From: Symbiotaphrina buchneri
Lineage: Eukaryota > Ascomycota > Symbiotaphrinales > Symbiotaphrinaceae
Direction of reading: 5' to 3'
Length of the DNA: 64,000 nt
Assembly (NCBI GenBank): GCA_001599915.1
Contig: BCIG01000012.1
Coordinates: 248,001 to 312,000, forward strand
The position numbers and the translations under genes were made by a program. The notes under the pieces are model-generated. The model saw only the letters and a list, made by a program, of their open reading frames with translations. It did not search any database and had not been told where the DNA came from. Positions 49,902 to 62,380 of the stretch are shown in pieces. Positions within the stretch are counted from its first letter, which is position 1. Each line of letters opens with the position of its first letter.

Positions 49902-52900
49902 TGTATAGTGCCATCCTCTGAATCTATAGCCTAGAGTGGCTACCCTAGGTACAATTGATTCAATGAGTTCGGTAGGCTTAGTGATTAACGTATTAACTTT
50001 ATCTCAAGATGTATTCAATATAGGCAAATTGATAATATTGATTCTCATCAGTATCTATAACTGGCTAATGGCAATGGCCTTAGGTCAAGATATACAGCAA
50101 GCTTTAAGATGCTTGTACAGTTGATTCCTGGATGAAAAGTCCTTTTTACAGATATAATAGATATAATACAGAACAGAGACAAAGTTAGCATCTATAAACT
50201 CTTCCTCTTGTTATGGTTTGTTCTTGGGAATATCATCCTTGGTAACAACTGTGTTATAGTTATAGGACAGGTTGTGACTATCAGCATAATCGGTATCAAT
50301 ATCATTAAACTTATCTATATTGCCCTAATAAGCAATCTGTTGCTGTCCTTGCAGAGGTACAGGATGGTTTACAAAGTTGTGATCATTGTACTGATTTCCA
50401 GAGTTACTGCTCTTAAGCGGTCATAGCGGCGGTTGGTTAAAACCTGGTATCTACAATGAATCATACTGTCTTTGCTGATTGCTGTAAGTCCTACCATTCC
50501 AATTGTTGCCAGGATAGTTAGAGAAAGGAAAGTTAAGACTATGATAGTATCTTCCTGCATTACCTGATTGGTAGTAGTTACCTTAAGGTCCTTAACTTGC
50601 ATAGTTGCTTAATTGGTAAGGTGGCTGTTATGACGGTTATGAGTATAGAATGAAAGGCTGATAAGAATACTGGTACTGACCTTGTCAAGGTTGTTTATTG
50701 CTGTATTAGGTATTCAACTAAGCTTGTCAACCTATCCTATTACTGGATTGGTCATAATTAGCATTATTATCTTATTGTAAATAATGGTCAAACCAGGTGG
50801 TTTCCTTGAGGCTTAACTTATTAATAAACTGTTCTAGAGTTGTACCTTTAGTAGGCTTTATGAATCCTATCCTGAAGGAGTTATCAAAATGATTCTAGGT
50901 GCATAAGACCTAAGTATATTCATTATCATGATCACAATACCAAGATATATTGATGATATCCTGGATATAATTCATAACACTATAGCAGGCTTAAGCATTA
51001 TTAGTCATATAGCATAAGGAGTCCAGGCGGCTTATAGCAACAGATGGCGGTGTTCAGAAACATCTCTTAAACATACAGCACTATTTATCAATATTGTTAT
51101 TAGCGTATATAAGATCAATTTGCTAAACACTAGATAGTATATTGTTATACCAATCTTGAGCCTCTCTTAAAAGACAGGCATCTAACATTGTATAAATGGC
51201 CGTTGAGTTCTGAGTCTGAGCAACAACCTTGATACAAGATACAAACATATGAACATCTTGATAATACATCGTATATTTCTTCTGATTCAATGTTTTATAT
51301 TCATCTGGATTGTTCAGGTAGAAGAAACCAATATCGGATGGATATAGGTTGCCTGCTGTTCTCTTTGCATAGCTTAATAGGCCAGCAGGGCCAGGAGGGC
51401 CAGCAGGGCCGGGAGGTCTGGCAGGGCCAGCATCTTGTTGTCAGGATAAGCCTGACGGTCCTACCTGACTGTTAAGCTGAGTAGCTTGCTCTTGACAAGC
51501 TAAAATATGTTCAATAATTGCTTTAAGCTCCTCCGGCATCATGTTGGTTGATATTGTAAGTCTTGATTAAATAGGTCTCAATTTATTTCAATTAGGAAGG
51601 ATCTGAGAGCAAGATATTGACTTGTTAACACTTATCTGGTCGGTAGTATTAAGGTGAGATATCTCTGAATTAGACTGGTCTGTTATAGTTGTATTTGGCT
51701 GGGTGACTCCTGAGGCAGCAAGGAGGTCAGTAATAGTTGATAATGTATTTGACATTCCTTTTGGTTATTAATGCAATAGAGGAAGGTATGCACATTGGAT
51801 CCAGGTAGGGTTGGTCAGGAATGGTATAGCTTCCTGATTCAGCTGTCAAACAGCTGATTCAAACATACAACAGGTTTTATTCCACTTGACCAGGTAGCTA
51901 GATACCTTGTAAAGCATCCTATATAGCTGCAGGATGGAATATATCAAGAGATGATGTCCTTTGTTAAGGATGGAGACATATCAATATCCAGTTTCAATAA
52001 AATTATTAAATTGCTGAATGAGCTTGACTGTAGCTTCTGACAGCAAAGGCAGCGAGCCTACAACGCCTGTGACTGAAGCAGCCAGATTGAACTAAGGACC
52101 GATGGTCTTGATTCGGCCTATTGTCTGGACTATCGTAGGAGGCTTGACTGATGGAGTTTGAGCTTTTCAGGCTGATTTGATGATGTGATCTGGTGATACA
52201 GGAGCTACATCGGGATTTGCAGACGTATAGACATGACCATTATGACCGGATGGAACCTGTCCAAAGTGCTGGTGCCTTTTGGTGAAAAGAGAAACAAGGT
52301 GATCATCTCATTGGAACAGGATTCTGATAATCCTATTTGATGATGGAGATAGATCTTGCAAGTATTGCTACCATGTTGGTAGGAACTTATGGATTTATGG
52401 TGATAGTATTGATTAAAAAAGCTATCTAGCTAAGGTGCAGAGCTATAAAGTGAATGCTAGCTATAAACGAGGTCATGAGGTAGCAACTGACTGACTAGCA
52501 AGCAGTCACTGAGTAAGGCCTATATATCATGTCAGAAACATATAGTTTAGAAACATTATAAATAGTATTAATGTTATATTTGATGATTTATCTAAAAGTC
52601 TTTAGAGAATTTCAAGGATTATCATACAAAGAGCTTAATACATCGGTATACCTATTGTGCTAAAAACAATTATAATTATCTTGTTATAAGTGTTTTTCTT
52701 ACTTTTTCCTTGTAATTACCCTGGTTAACCTGGTAGGTTCTAACCTTCTTATACAATGCTATCTTTAACCTGTATGCTTTTTCTTACTATTATTATATAA
52801 ACATCAATAAGGTAAACAAGGAACATATATATAATACAGTTAATACATTGTTTTAAAAAATAAGCTATATTAATACTATGGTACTGGTTAAAAAGATAGC

Positions 52901-55900
52901 TTTGTTCTTTTCTTAATGTATACTTTAGAAGTTTAGTTCTTATAGCTTTTCTTTTGTTACCTTGAATTCTATAGATATCCTTCTAGCTATAATCTTTTAG
53001 ACCTTATACCAGGGAGTTAATATCTATTATCTTATGGTATACCTGTTTTTCTCTTATTCTGTATAATGCTAATATAATTTTAGAATAATGTAAAGGTAGA
53101 GCCTTGGAATAAGATTGCATAAAAGAACAAGATCAACAATGAATTGTCTTTTATAATCTTATTTAACTTAATAAAGTTGTTAAAACTGTTAAATATACCT
53201 TTTAATCTTGAAAAGATTGTTTTAACCTGGTATGATATTCAGGATAACACTATATAAAGGTTGTTTTATGGTTGTATATTGTTTGTTTTATAGTTTAGTT
53301 TAGGTATCTTTAGATTTATATTTATTTATATTTAGGTTTTTTATCCTTTAGGCTTTTTTTAAGGTTTTTTAATTATAACCTTTTTCCCTATATAATCTTA
53401 TTCTTGGTTCTGTAGCTTTATGCCTGTATAATATTTATAGAACTTTATGATCTTTTTTTAATATGTTTTAAAAACTTTTTTAGTTTTTAAAAGTTATAAA
53501 TTACAGTTTATCTTACTTATTTGACAAGAAACCTATGTTTACTATATTTAACTTCTTTATCTAGTACTTCTTTTATTTCTTATTCCTTTTCTTTATCTAA
53601 TAATATTAGTTCTAAGGGTTTTTTCCCTTGTTAGATTTTATACAGTTTAAACAAGGATACATAGAAGGTAGTATATAACTGTTAATATGGGTTTGGTAGC
53701 TTTAACTTATATATATTAGGACCTATAACCTTTTCAACCTTAAAGAGTCCTATAAAGCGTTTAGCCAGCTTTTTGCTTGGTTTTTACAGGCTTATATGCT
53801 ATATAGATAAATATATCAAATCTTTAAGGGTATAAGATCTTTACTTGTACTTTTTATTGTAGAATTTTTCTGTAACATTGCAGGTCTTCTTTTATGTCTC
53901 CTGGAATTGGTTTGCTTTAATTTTTTCAGCTATTTCCCTTGTATCTAAAGCTTTCCTTCTTTTTTAAACCCTGTTTTCAGGGTTTAGGTTTAAACATAAC
54001 ATAGGTATAAAGTAGTAACAAAGCTTAAAAGGTGTTTTTCCTATGGTAGCATATATACTGTTATTATATACAAACTTAGTATTAGGAAATAATTTTATCC
54101 AGTTATTCTATCTATAGTTTATATAACATTTTAGGTAGATTTCTAACATCTAGTTTTATTATTCAATCTATCTATCTATTTATAGATAGTAGACTGTGTT
54201 AAGCTTATATCTTGTACCTATATAGCTATAAAAGGTAATCTATCAGACAAAGGTAAATAAGCTTCTTTAATCTAAGACTATTGATCTTAGAACTTTAAAC
54301 TGCCTGATTACTTCTATAAATAGGAGTTTAGCAAGTTTTAATATGTTTATATCCTTATTACAAGGAATATATTTGGTTATCTTAGAGTATTAATCTATTA
54401 TAACTAAAATTGCATCATATGCTTTCTTTGTACATAATACAGATAGGAATCCTATAATAAAATCTATAATAATATCTTATCACGGCTTTTTAGATTATAA
54501 TAAAGATGCTAACTTCCTATATAGCTTATACTTTAAAGCTTTTATATATTAATAGATATCATATTCTATTATATACTTAGTAACATTTTATGTTATACCT
54601 GGCTATCAGTAATACTGATATATTGCTTTTATAGTATATTTAGCTTTAAAATGGTCTCTTGCCTATAGGTTATCATGGTTGAGTTTTAAGATCTTTTATC
54701 TTATAGCTAAGTTATTAGGAACATAGATCCTGTTATTATAATGTACAAGTTCTACAGGGTTTTTATACTACCTACCCTTGTATTAGCCTTTTAACATAAT
54801 ACCTTTAAAGAACTTTTTCTACTTTTTCTGTACTATTTAAGCATCCTTGGCTTATAGGGCTTAAAGATAAACAGTAAAAAAGTCTAAAATATCCTTGTAA
54901 GATAACTAGTCTCTGATGGTTTTGCTTATTGCTAATTAGGTTATTATAAAAACAAAGCCTATAACCTGTTTTCTGTTAAAGTTTATATTGTGTATATCTT
55001 GTTCTTTATATGTTTTATACAGGTATATTAACCTGTTTAGCTTTTGTTAAATCAGTTCTTCTTCTAGGTTTAAACTAGTAAGGCTTGTTATCAACAGTAA
55101 TTCTTTTGATAGTACTTCTTGTATGTTTTACTGGTAATTAAACAGTAAGCTTTTTTTTCAGTTTTTGCTATATAATTAAGAATAAAAGTTTATTTTTTAA
55201 CTTCTTATCATTGTAATCAGGCTGTTATGACAGTCTATTGGCTAGATTGGCTTTGTCTTTCCTGTATATGATTTGAAAATTAAAAACAGCTAACCTTTTT
55301 ACCTATTATGTTTAATGCCTGTTTAATATCTTTATATCTATAAAATATTTCAGGTTATTATAATTATATAGCATCTTTATAGGATATTGTAATCTTTCTA
55401 AGTAATAGTACTATTTATAAAAGGTTTTTATTATTGTTAATAGCTTAATATTATAGGTTTTATAATTCTTTTTTATAAGAGTTTATTTTTTTTTAAATAG
55501 AATGCAATCATGTACTATATCCTGTTGATTAATTATAATAGTATTGTATCTATTTTAAAACCTAATACATTTATCTCTATCTTGATCTTTAAATTAAAAT
55601 CAAAGTACTATAGTATTAATACATTTGAAAAGCATACTTACAGCTTGTAAAACACCTTTTTTACAGCCTTTAGCCATTAGAACTAGCTGGATTTCTGTTC
55701 TTTTTGCATACTTTTTAATAGGTTAATCATAGGAACTATTATTATTGAATAACAATGTATAAATCATTGGTAGAAATTAGTAAATCCTAAGAAGACTTAG
55801 ATATTGTAATAGTTTCAGGACATTCCTATTCTTAAATGATGGTAACCTTATATAGATCTATCATAATACTTGTAGTTCCTATAATAAACCCTAAGAATTC

Positions 55901-56447
55901 AACCTAGTCTGTAAAAAACTTATATTTAAAAAGCTTTGTATAAAGTTCTATAGATTACAACCAGTTTAACATCAATTTTACATGTTTTTCATGTTTCTTT
56001 AGATCTTTACTAAAGATTAAGATATTATCTAAATAGATTACATAGATAATATTAACAAGCTCTTTTAAAGCTTTGTTAATATAAGTTTAAAAGGTTATAA
56101 AAGTGTTAATTAGGCTAAAAGGCATGATTATATACTTATAATAGCTGTAATATATATAAAATATAATCTTTTACTTATTCTCTGGTTTGATCTAAATGTG
56201 ATGATATACATTGTAAAGATCTAGCTTAATAAACATTTTTATTTTAGCTAACTGGTTTAAAATCTTCTTTATTAAGGATAAAAAGTGCTTATTCTTGATA
56301 ATAATCTTATTAAACACATGATAATCAATATATAGATATAGGCTTTTGTTTTTCTTTATAGTAAAAAGGATAAAAGCTTCTATAGGTGATTTTGATTATC
56401 TGATCTATCTTTTCTCTAAGCTTATAATTAGGTAATTATATAGTACT

Positions 56448-56666
56448 TTAAACTTTTTTTAACAAAAAGTATATAAGTTTGTATAATAGCTTTGTACCTT
56501 TTTCTATATCAATCACATGTATAATACCTGTGGTACTTGGTAAAATAGCAGTCTTTTCTGCTGAAAATATATCTTTATAATCTTTGTATTCTTTTAAAAA
56601 TATTAGTTCCTTTGTTATTACTGTAAATAAGGTCAGTCCTTTATCTTTTTTATATGCCTTTAACAT
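56448..56666 (-). pseudogene. G3 reverse-transcriptase N-terminal fragment
   Basis: The open remnant EYKDYKDIFSAEKTAILP followed by HVIDIEKGTK corresponds to the conserved start of gypsy reverse transcriptases (the YxDVFS...LPPH...HxIxLxPGxxP pattern). Downstream codons are closed by RIP-type stops. Confidence 0.75.
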
Positions 56667-58659
56667 TAACCATATAATATAAGCTTGTTTTCTTTTTTAC
56701 TTGATTTCTCTAAGGAAATCTTTGGTATTTAGGTTTTTATTAAACTTGTTATTAAACTAACTATTTAATACAAATATTTAACTGTTTACCAAAAGCTAGA
56801 AAAGAATATTCTCTTTTAATTACCATGGCCTTTTAAAGATTATATTGAATTTTAGAATGTTAATATCTTAAAAGCTATATTTTATAACCTAGATTTCTTT
56901 TATATAGTTAATATTTACAAATTCAGTTTGGTATCTCTTATACATAAAAACTAGATAATCATTGATAGCTTAGATTTATACCTGTTTGCTACTTGTATAT
57001 AGCTTGTATTTTAAAGCTTATTGTTGGTTTATAAAGTTTTCTTTTAATTCTATATCTGTTAAGGAAAAAATCTTGTATTTTATAGGCTTTATGCTTTTGT
57101 TTATCATATTGACATATAATGCTATATAATCTTGTTTCTTTGCCTTCTTTAAGTTAGGATAGCTAAGACTTATTATAATAGTTATAAGTTAATTTTTATG
57201 TTTTTTACTTTTATCTAAATATGTTCTTTTTGATTATTAAAATATTTATCTAGATTATACCCTTTTTACTGTATTTAATATAGAACTTGGTAAGATTGTA
57301 TGATTTCTTCTTTTTAAACTTTTTATTATTTAACTTTTTATTATCTTTATTGTTTTTGCTAAAAAAGTATATATTTAAACTGTGTTTTCCTTATGTAAAG
57401 CTTGATTAAGATTAAGAACAGTTATCTTAATAGGTTTTATTCTTGTTAAATCTATTTTTAAATGCTTTTCTATCTGTTAATAGCTCTTTTAAACATTATA
57501 CAGCTATTATTACTTCTTTTTGTATATATATCATATATAAGTCCTCAATAACCTTTTAATATAGTTCTAGTTAAAATCTGTTAAAGATTGTATAAGTATA
57601 CTGTTTTAGATCTTGTTCTTTTGATAAATCTTCTTTATATAGTTTAATTTGTTATATGAATTTATAGATAGATTATCTTTATTGTTATTAGATATTCTTG
57701 ATAAATAAGCTTGTATTGCTTCTATGATTTTCTTGATCTTTAATTAACAAAATATACCAGTTGTAATATTTATCCTAAGTAGTTATCTAATAAGTATCTT
57801 AGATCTGGCTTTATTTATCCAAGGTGTTATTATATAAAAAAATAGTTATTAAATCTATATATTATCTATCTGATATTGTCTTATATATTAAAAATTGTAT
57901 TTTCTATCTTACATTATACTAACAGAGTTCTTAGAGATTTTTTGTTAAATAAGTCAAAGCTAGGGCAGGTTGGAATTGTTATTGTTTTATAGTAAAGGCT
58001 GAAATAGATAAGGATCTTTTATGATCAAGTCTTCTGCTTTTAACCTGCAAGCTATCTATAGGAAGCTCTTCTGCAAGTTCTTGTTTTATTAAGTTGATTT
58101 TGTTAAACTGATGATGTTCTTCTAAGATTTATTATAATCTGGTATGTTTTTTAGCTATAGTTTCTTTATCAAGCGTTTTGACATCGTTAAAGGTACAGTT
58201 TGCTGGCATTGTACCTGTTAAACCAATGAATCCAGTTCTATTATATTGCTTTAGCCTAGATTGCCTGAAGTTTTATCTTTCTATAGTAAAGGGTCTATTA
58301 AACTGGTGGATAAATCTTCAGAAGGGTTTGATTAGGCATTCCTGCAGGTTGTAGGTCTTTCTCTTCCTATTATTGGCCTTTTTGGTTGTACAACGGGCGC
58401 TTTATAAGCGAATAGATTGTTTTTCAACAGGTGATCCTTCTAAAAGGATTGGAGCAATTAGAATTGTTAGGACATAAGCTTAGATCATGTAAAGAGATAG
58501 CTAGTAGCAGCTTGTACACAGGTAAAACATATGCGTCAATGATAGCAACTACTGATAGAAATCAAGACTGATTGCTAACCTTTTAAGATCAGGATCAGAG
58601 CATGGCTAAATAGCTGAGTAAGAGCTGCCAAGGCACTTAGAGCACAACCTAGCCTTACA

Positions 58660-59243
58660 TATATAAACTTTCAAGAAGTTTCAAAAATTCTACACAATTA
58701 ATTGCTGGAAAAGTTTAAGTCTATAAATGCTCTTGTTAATTCTTTACTTTACTGATAAAATCTTAAAAAGTAAATATTATAAATTGACAGAGTTATCATT
58801 GTTTATTTCAAGAAAGAATTCATCTTTCTACAGATTTTATACAAATAAATAAGCAGGTTACTTTAAAATATTCTAACTTAAGAAAGCCTTAAAAAACCAA
58901 GACAGAACCAGGATATTTTATATATATTATATTTTCAATGGTTACAATTGCTAATAATCTGTTTATTGTAAAAGTTTAATAAGATTCTAACTTGGTTAAA
59001 TTAATTTGTAATTTGTACAAGTTTTTAACTTTTAGTACATAAGAAAAGGTATTTAAACATTAACAACTCTATATAATAGCTTACCTTGTATTTATAAATA
59101 CTAACAAATAGTAAACATACTAATATAAACTAATACAAGTTAATATATATTAATATAAGTTACTTTATATATTAAACCTGATTAAATATAGTTTATTACT
59201 ATAAATATAGTTATAAAACTTACCAAGTACTAGTTCTATATCC
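58660..59243. other. AT-rich spacer with R-family fragment
   Basis: 58660-59070 is AT-rich DNA in which I recognise nothing. About 59070-59243 (TTACCTTGTATTTATAAATAC...AGTTCTATATCC) matches 60108-60255 of R2. It is probably the detached right part of R1, cut off where R2 begins. Confidence 0.5.
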
Positions 59244-60461
59244 AGGTTTGTTGTTGATATAGTATAATTTGGTTTTTAATCTTTTTAAACCTAATTAAAA
59301 ACCTAAAAACAACTTTAAACAAAACCTAATTTTATCTTGGTAAATAATCAACATTTTGATATAAGAAAAACATGTTTATATAACAAATTTATCATTGAAT
59401 AATACCCTTTTTGAAATTTCAATATCTGATCAGAAATAGTTAAGATATCATTATTTTCTGTTAAAATAATAAACGATAACAAACGTTACTATCCTAGAAA
59501 GCTTTAGAAACCATAATAGGGCATGAATATAGAGTATAGCAAAAAGCCAGAAGTCTATAGAAACCTATAAAAGCCTATAGAAGCCTATAGAAGTTTTTAG
59601 AAGCCTATAAAAATTCCTAGAAGTTTTTAGAACATTTAATATACTTTGTAATCAGCAGATGACCAAGCATTTGTAAACATTACAAAGCATTGATAATCAA
59701 CAGATTACAAAGCATTGGTAATCAACAGATTACCAAGTATTAATAATCAATAAGATTATCAAACATTGGTAATCAACAAGATTACCAAGTATGCTAGAAC
59801 ATTCCAGCTGTAAAAATTATCTCCTATTCATATTTATAAAAGAGGCATAAAACCCCTAGGTAGATAGAAAACAATTCAATCAGCATTTACACCTGCTTCT
59901 ACATTTATACTGTTCCAAGCTGTATTCCTTCTGCTATTATACCTTTTAACATTTTCTAGTTCTTAGACTTTATAATGGCCAGGAACTACAGAATAACAAC
60001 AAGCTGGAAGTATAAAAAGGACTTAATACAATAACTTAGTTAGAATTTAAAAGAATACAAAATATAATCATATTTTAACTAATCCTTCTGTTTAGACCTA
60101 GTTTACCTTGTATTTATAAACACTAACAAATAGTAAAACATACTAATATACACTAATATATACTAATACAAGTTATCTTATATATTAAACTTAATTAGGT
60201 ATAGTATATTGTTATAAATAAACAAACAGAACTTACCAAGTATTAGTTCTATATCCTTTCTAAAAACAATAATCCTAAAAGAAAAAATCTCCTTATCTTA
60301 TCTTTTTGATCTGGTAATCTGGTATTATACCACATTTAACACCGGTAGAATATTGTATCATGACTAAGTACTACTGGTACCAAAATTTGATACCAGACCA
60401 CATTTAACACCGGTGTGGTATATTCAGATTCAGTGGTATATACCATACCAACGGCAAGCCT
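59244..60461. mobile_element. TIR element R2, with solo copia LTR inserted
   Basis: The left end AGGTTTGTTGTTGATATAG and right end TACCATACCAACGGCAAGCCT are inverted relatives of each other and of the R0 ends. The body is the reverse complement of R0, including the GATACCAGACCACATTTAAC and TCTTTTTGATCTGGTAATCT blocks. It is about 0.72 kb without the LTR and lacks roughly 130 bp present in R0. No ORF. Confidence 0.68.
59459..59951 (+). mobile_element. Solo copia LTR (493 bp) in R2
   Basis: It begins TGTTAAAATAATAAACG and ends TATACCTTTTAACA, flanked by a perfect 5-bp duplication TTTTC (59454-59458 and 59952-59956). It is the same family and orientation as the copia LTRs at 31956 and 43976. 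It contains four to five copies of a roughly 25-bp tandem unit (GATTACAAAGCATTGGTAATC type). Confidence 0.88.
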
Positions 60462-60915
60462 GTTGGTATCTAGCTATCATGTTACCTGGAATATCCATGG
60501 TTACCGTGGAAAGAAGATGATAAGATTAAAAACAATAATTTCTACAACTGGAAACAGATTTTCATAGATGTAATATTGTTAGGTGAAGTTATCTGAGGAG
60601 CTAGACCAGAGAATCATAAACGCTAGAAAAGTAATCAGTAGCTAATACTATAGCTAAGTTAGCAAAAGCTTTTTAAAACATCTTAAAATAATACAAGACT
60701 TAGCATAAGTGTAAGAACCTGGTAGGTGCAACGGAATAATGAGCGTCTAACAACAGATATTAGCTGAGCAACAAGGAGATAATATGCATCGATGTCAACT
60801 GGAGCCATTGCCGTCAGATACAAGATGACTGATGCACCGACCCACCTAGGCAGCCAAGCAGTAAAGGCCGCTCCAGTGCCCTTTTCATCTAGTCTATAAG
60901 CGCTTGCATCCTAAG
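60462..60915. other. Transition from AT-rich island to normal-composition DNA
   Basis: No gene seen. Composition rises from about 60700 onward. This is 3' flank of the degenerate recombinase/zinc-finger copy. Confidence 0.55.
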
Positions 60916-62325
60916 CTATTCCTGGGCGTACAGATACTGCATTTGATCTTTTGGAAACACCTGGTGTGTTCGTTCCAGGTGCTGCGCATGGGTACCTCTC
61001 GTCTTCCAAATCATCATGTTCTTGCAGCCGCGGAAGCCACATAGCTTAGGTTTATATTTTCCGTGGGCATCCGATCGGTGTTTGTCAAAGGTGGCCTTTG
61101 ACTGGTAGATTTTGCCCTCTGGGGACTCCGGACATGGTTTGGGCACCCACTTGTGCCGCCGCATATGCGCGGCGAGCTGCCAGCGATTGTCGTAACCTTT
61201 GGTACAGCCGGAAACGGTACAGGGAAAGGCCTTTACAGAAGCTTGCTCCTGCGACTCTGTCCTTGTACGCCTAAACTCGTGTTGTGCCATAACGTCCGGG
61301 CGGACATTGGTGTATATACAGCCATTGACGTGGTTCTTGCATTTGAACTGGAATGGCGTGGGAGCATCCTGATTGGCATTGCGTTGCCCCTTGGTGACAC
61401 CATTCACCCCATTACATTTTGAGAAGTAGGCCACAAACGCCTCTCCATCGGCCTCCATGATTGATTCAACAGGATCATCCAACAAAGGGTCGAGGTAGTC
61501 CAGGGCATCCCTAGACACCTCGTTACGCTGAAATAAGCCGTCTTCGACGAGATGCATTGCGTCTTCGACCCCTTCATCGTCGGCTTCTTCGGCCTCCTCC
61601 TCGAAAGATATTTCTCCCCAGGCTGCCAACTCCCTGGACTGTAGAGAAGATGAGCCTGCGGCTTCGCTGGCCGCCCATTCCTTACGGTCAGAAGCGTATA
61701 TCTCGCTGGCCGCTTTGATCCTGTATTTCCTCTTTGCACTGTCCCAGTCATTTCCCTCACAATATTCGGCGATTTCCTCGGCACTCAATCTCCGCTTTTT
61801 GCACGGCCTGGGGGCGAAATCCAGCCCGAATGGTTCCTCGTTTATCGTCTTTCGCTTTGAGTCGTTTCGCCCAAGTATCTTCCTTCTGAGGCCCGATGTA
61901 CTGATCCGTTACACCACGCCTCCTGGACGTTTCATCGTGGCCGAACCCTTGCATGACCGCTCGGTTGGCAGTCCCCTTCATCTCGTCCATATACGCGAGC
62001 TCTCTACCATAACCTCTGCGAAAGTCATGCGTTATAATTAGTTGCAAGACCCCTGCCGTGTCCGCCCCATCCTGCACGGAACTGTGGATTTGACCGACAG
62101 CAGCTGGCTTATCTCGCTCAAGGCCTATGCCGGCTTGGGATACACATGGGATCAATGGTCGCTCCAGCCATTCTTCGGCGAAAAGAACACGTCGATCCAG
62201 TCTTCCTTTGGCGCTGGCAAGGACGGCTTCCAGGGTATTGCCTCCTTTCAAGGCACCAGCCCGGAGAGCGTGGATTAGATATAATTTGATTGGACACACA
62301 TTGTTGAACACGTTCGATTATTGGA
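60916..62325 (-). pseudogene. Tyrosine recombinase-like remnant fused to C2H2 zinc fingers (copy 2)
   Basis: Two overlapping minus-strand frames form one gene remnant. The first (about 62325-61757, no ATG start) reads LYLIHALRAGALKGG..., then THDFRRGYGREL (62018-62029 is HDFR), MKGTANRAVMQGFGHDE and VTDQYIGPQKEDTW. An HxxR box, a GH box and a following Tyr (codon 61898-61900) are the spacing of tyrosine recombinases such as fungal Crypton and DUF3435-type proteins. The second frame (to 60916) continues EEPFGLDFAPRPCKKRRLSA, an acidic region and C2H2-like fingers (CKNHVNGCIY...H, CTVSGCTKGYDNRWQLAAHMRRH, CGFRGCKNMM...H). They are offset by one base near the AAA run at about 61845, so one insertion (or assembly error) splits the gene. 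I infer mobile-element origin; the exact family is not certain. Confidence 0.6.
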
Positions 62326-62380
62326 CATGTCGTCCCTGCAGTGGTCAGTCCAGAAATTCTTTTCGGGGGGCCACAGAATA

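Larger units (their letters stand above)
45458..52534 (-). mobile_element. Ty3/gypsy retrotransposon G2, least decayed copy, nested in G3
   Basis: On the minus strand the 5' LTR is 52534-52377 and the 3' LTR 45666-45458; the latter has an internal 51-bp duplication. The polypurine tract AGGGGAGG precedes the 3' LTR. The flanks GAAGT (45453-45457) and GAAAC (52535-52539) fit a GAAGC duplication with two transitions. Minus-strand pieces: a Pro/Gly-rich gag segment (51440-51360), a C2H2-like gag motif near 50150-50080, the protease AYIDSGCSISLVN (about 49860), RT with AYIDN at 48351-48362, RNase H (IQLILFLNKC..., 47834-47643), YKPGKQHVVPDALSQL (near 47490) and the integrase end (LNLQEGDCIYLQLHHSYMLP...KIHPVVSV, 46388-46095). 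There are stops in every domain, but much less AT conversion than G1. Confidence 0.88.
44556..58659 (-). mobile_element. Ty3/gypsy retrotransposon G3, degenerate, interrupted by G2
   Basis: LTRs lie at 58465-58659 (5' LTR on the minus strand, TGTAAGGCTAGG...CCTAACA) and 44556-44758 (3' LTR with a small insertion). The flanking pentamers are TGTAT (44551-44555) and TATAT (58660-58664), equal but for one G-to-A change. A polypurine run (minus-strand AAAAAAAAGAAA) adjoins the 3' LTR. On the minus strand a reverse-transcriptase start is readable at 56666-56448 (DYKDIFSAEKTAILPSTTG...) and the active-site region VIYLDNILIFSKD near 56024-56050. The integrase-side half lies at about 55.0-52.6 kb. 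All frames are broken. Without G2 the element is about 7.0 kb. Confidence 0.8.

Noticed and set aside
50369-50602. 77-codon minus-strand frame in G2
   Set aside because: Lies in the gag region of G2 without matching its conserved blocks. Not a gene on its own.
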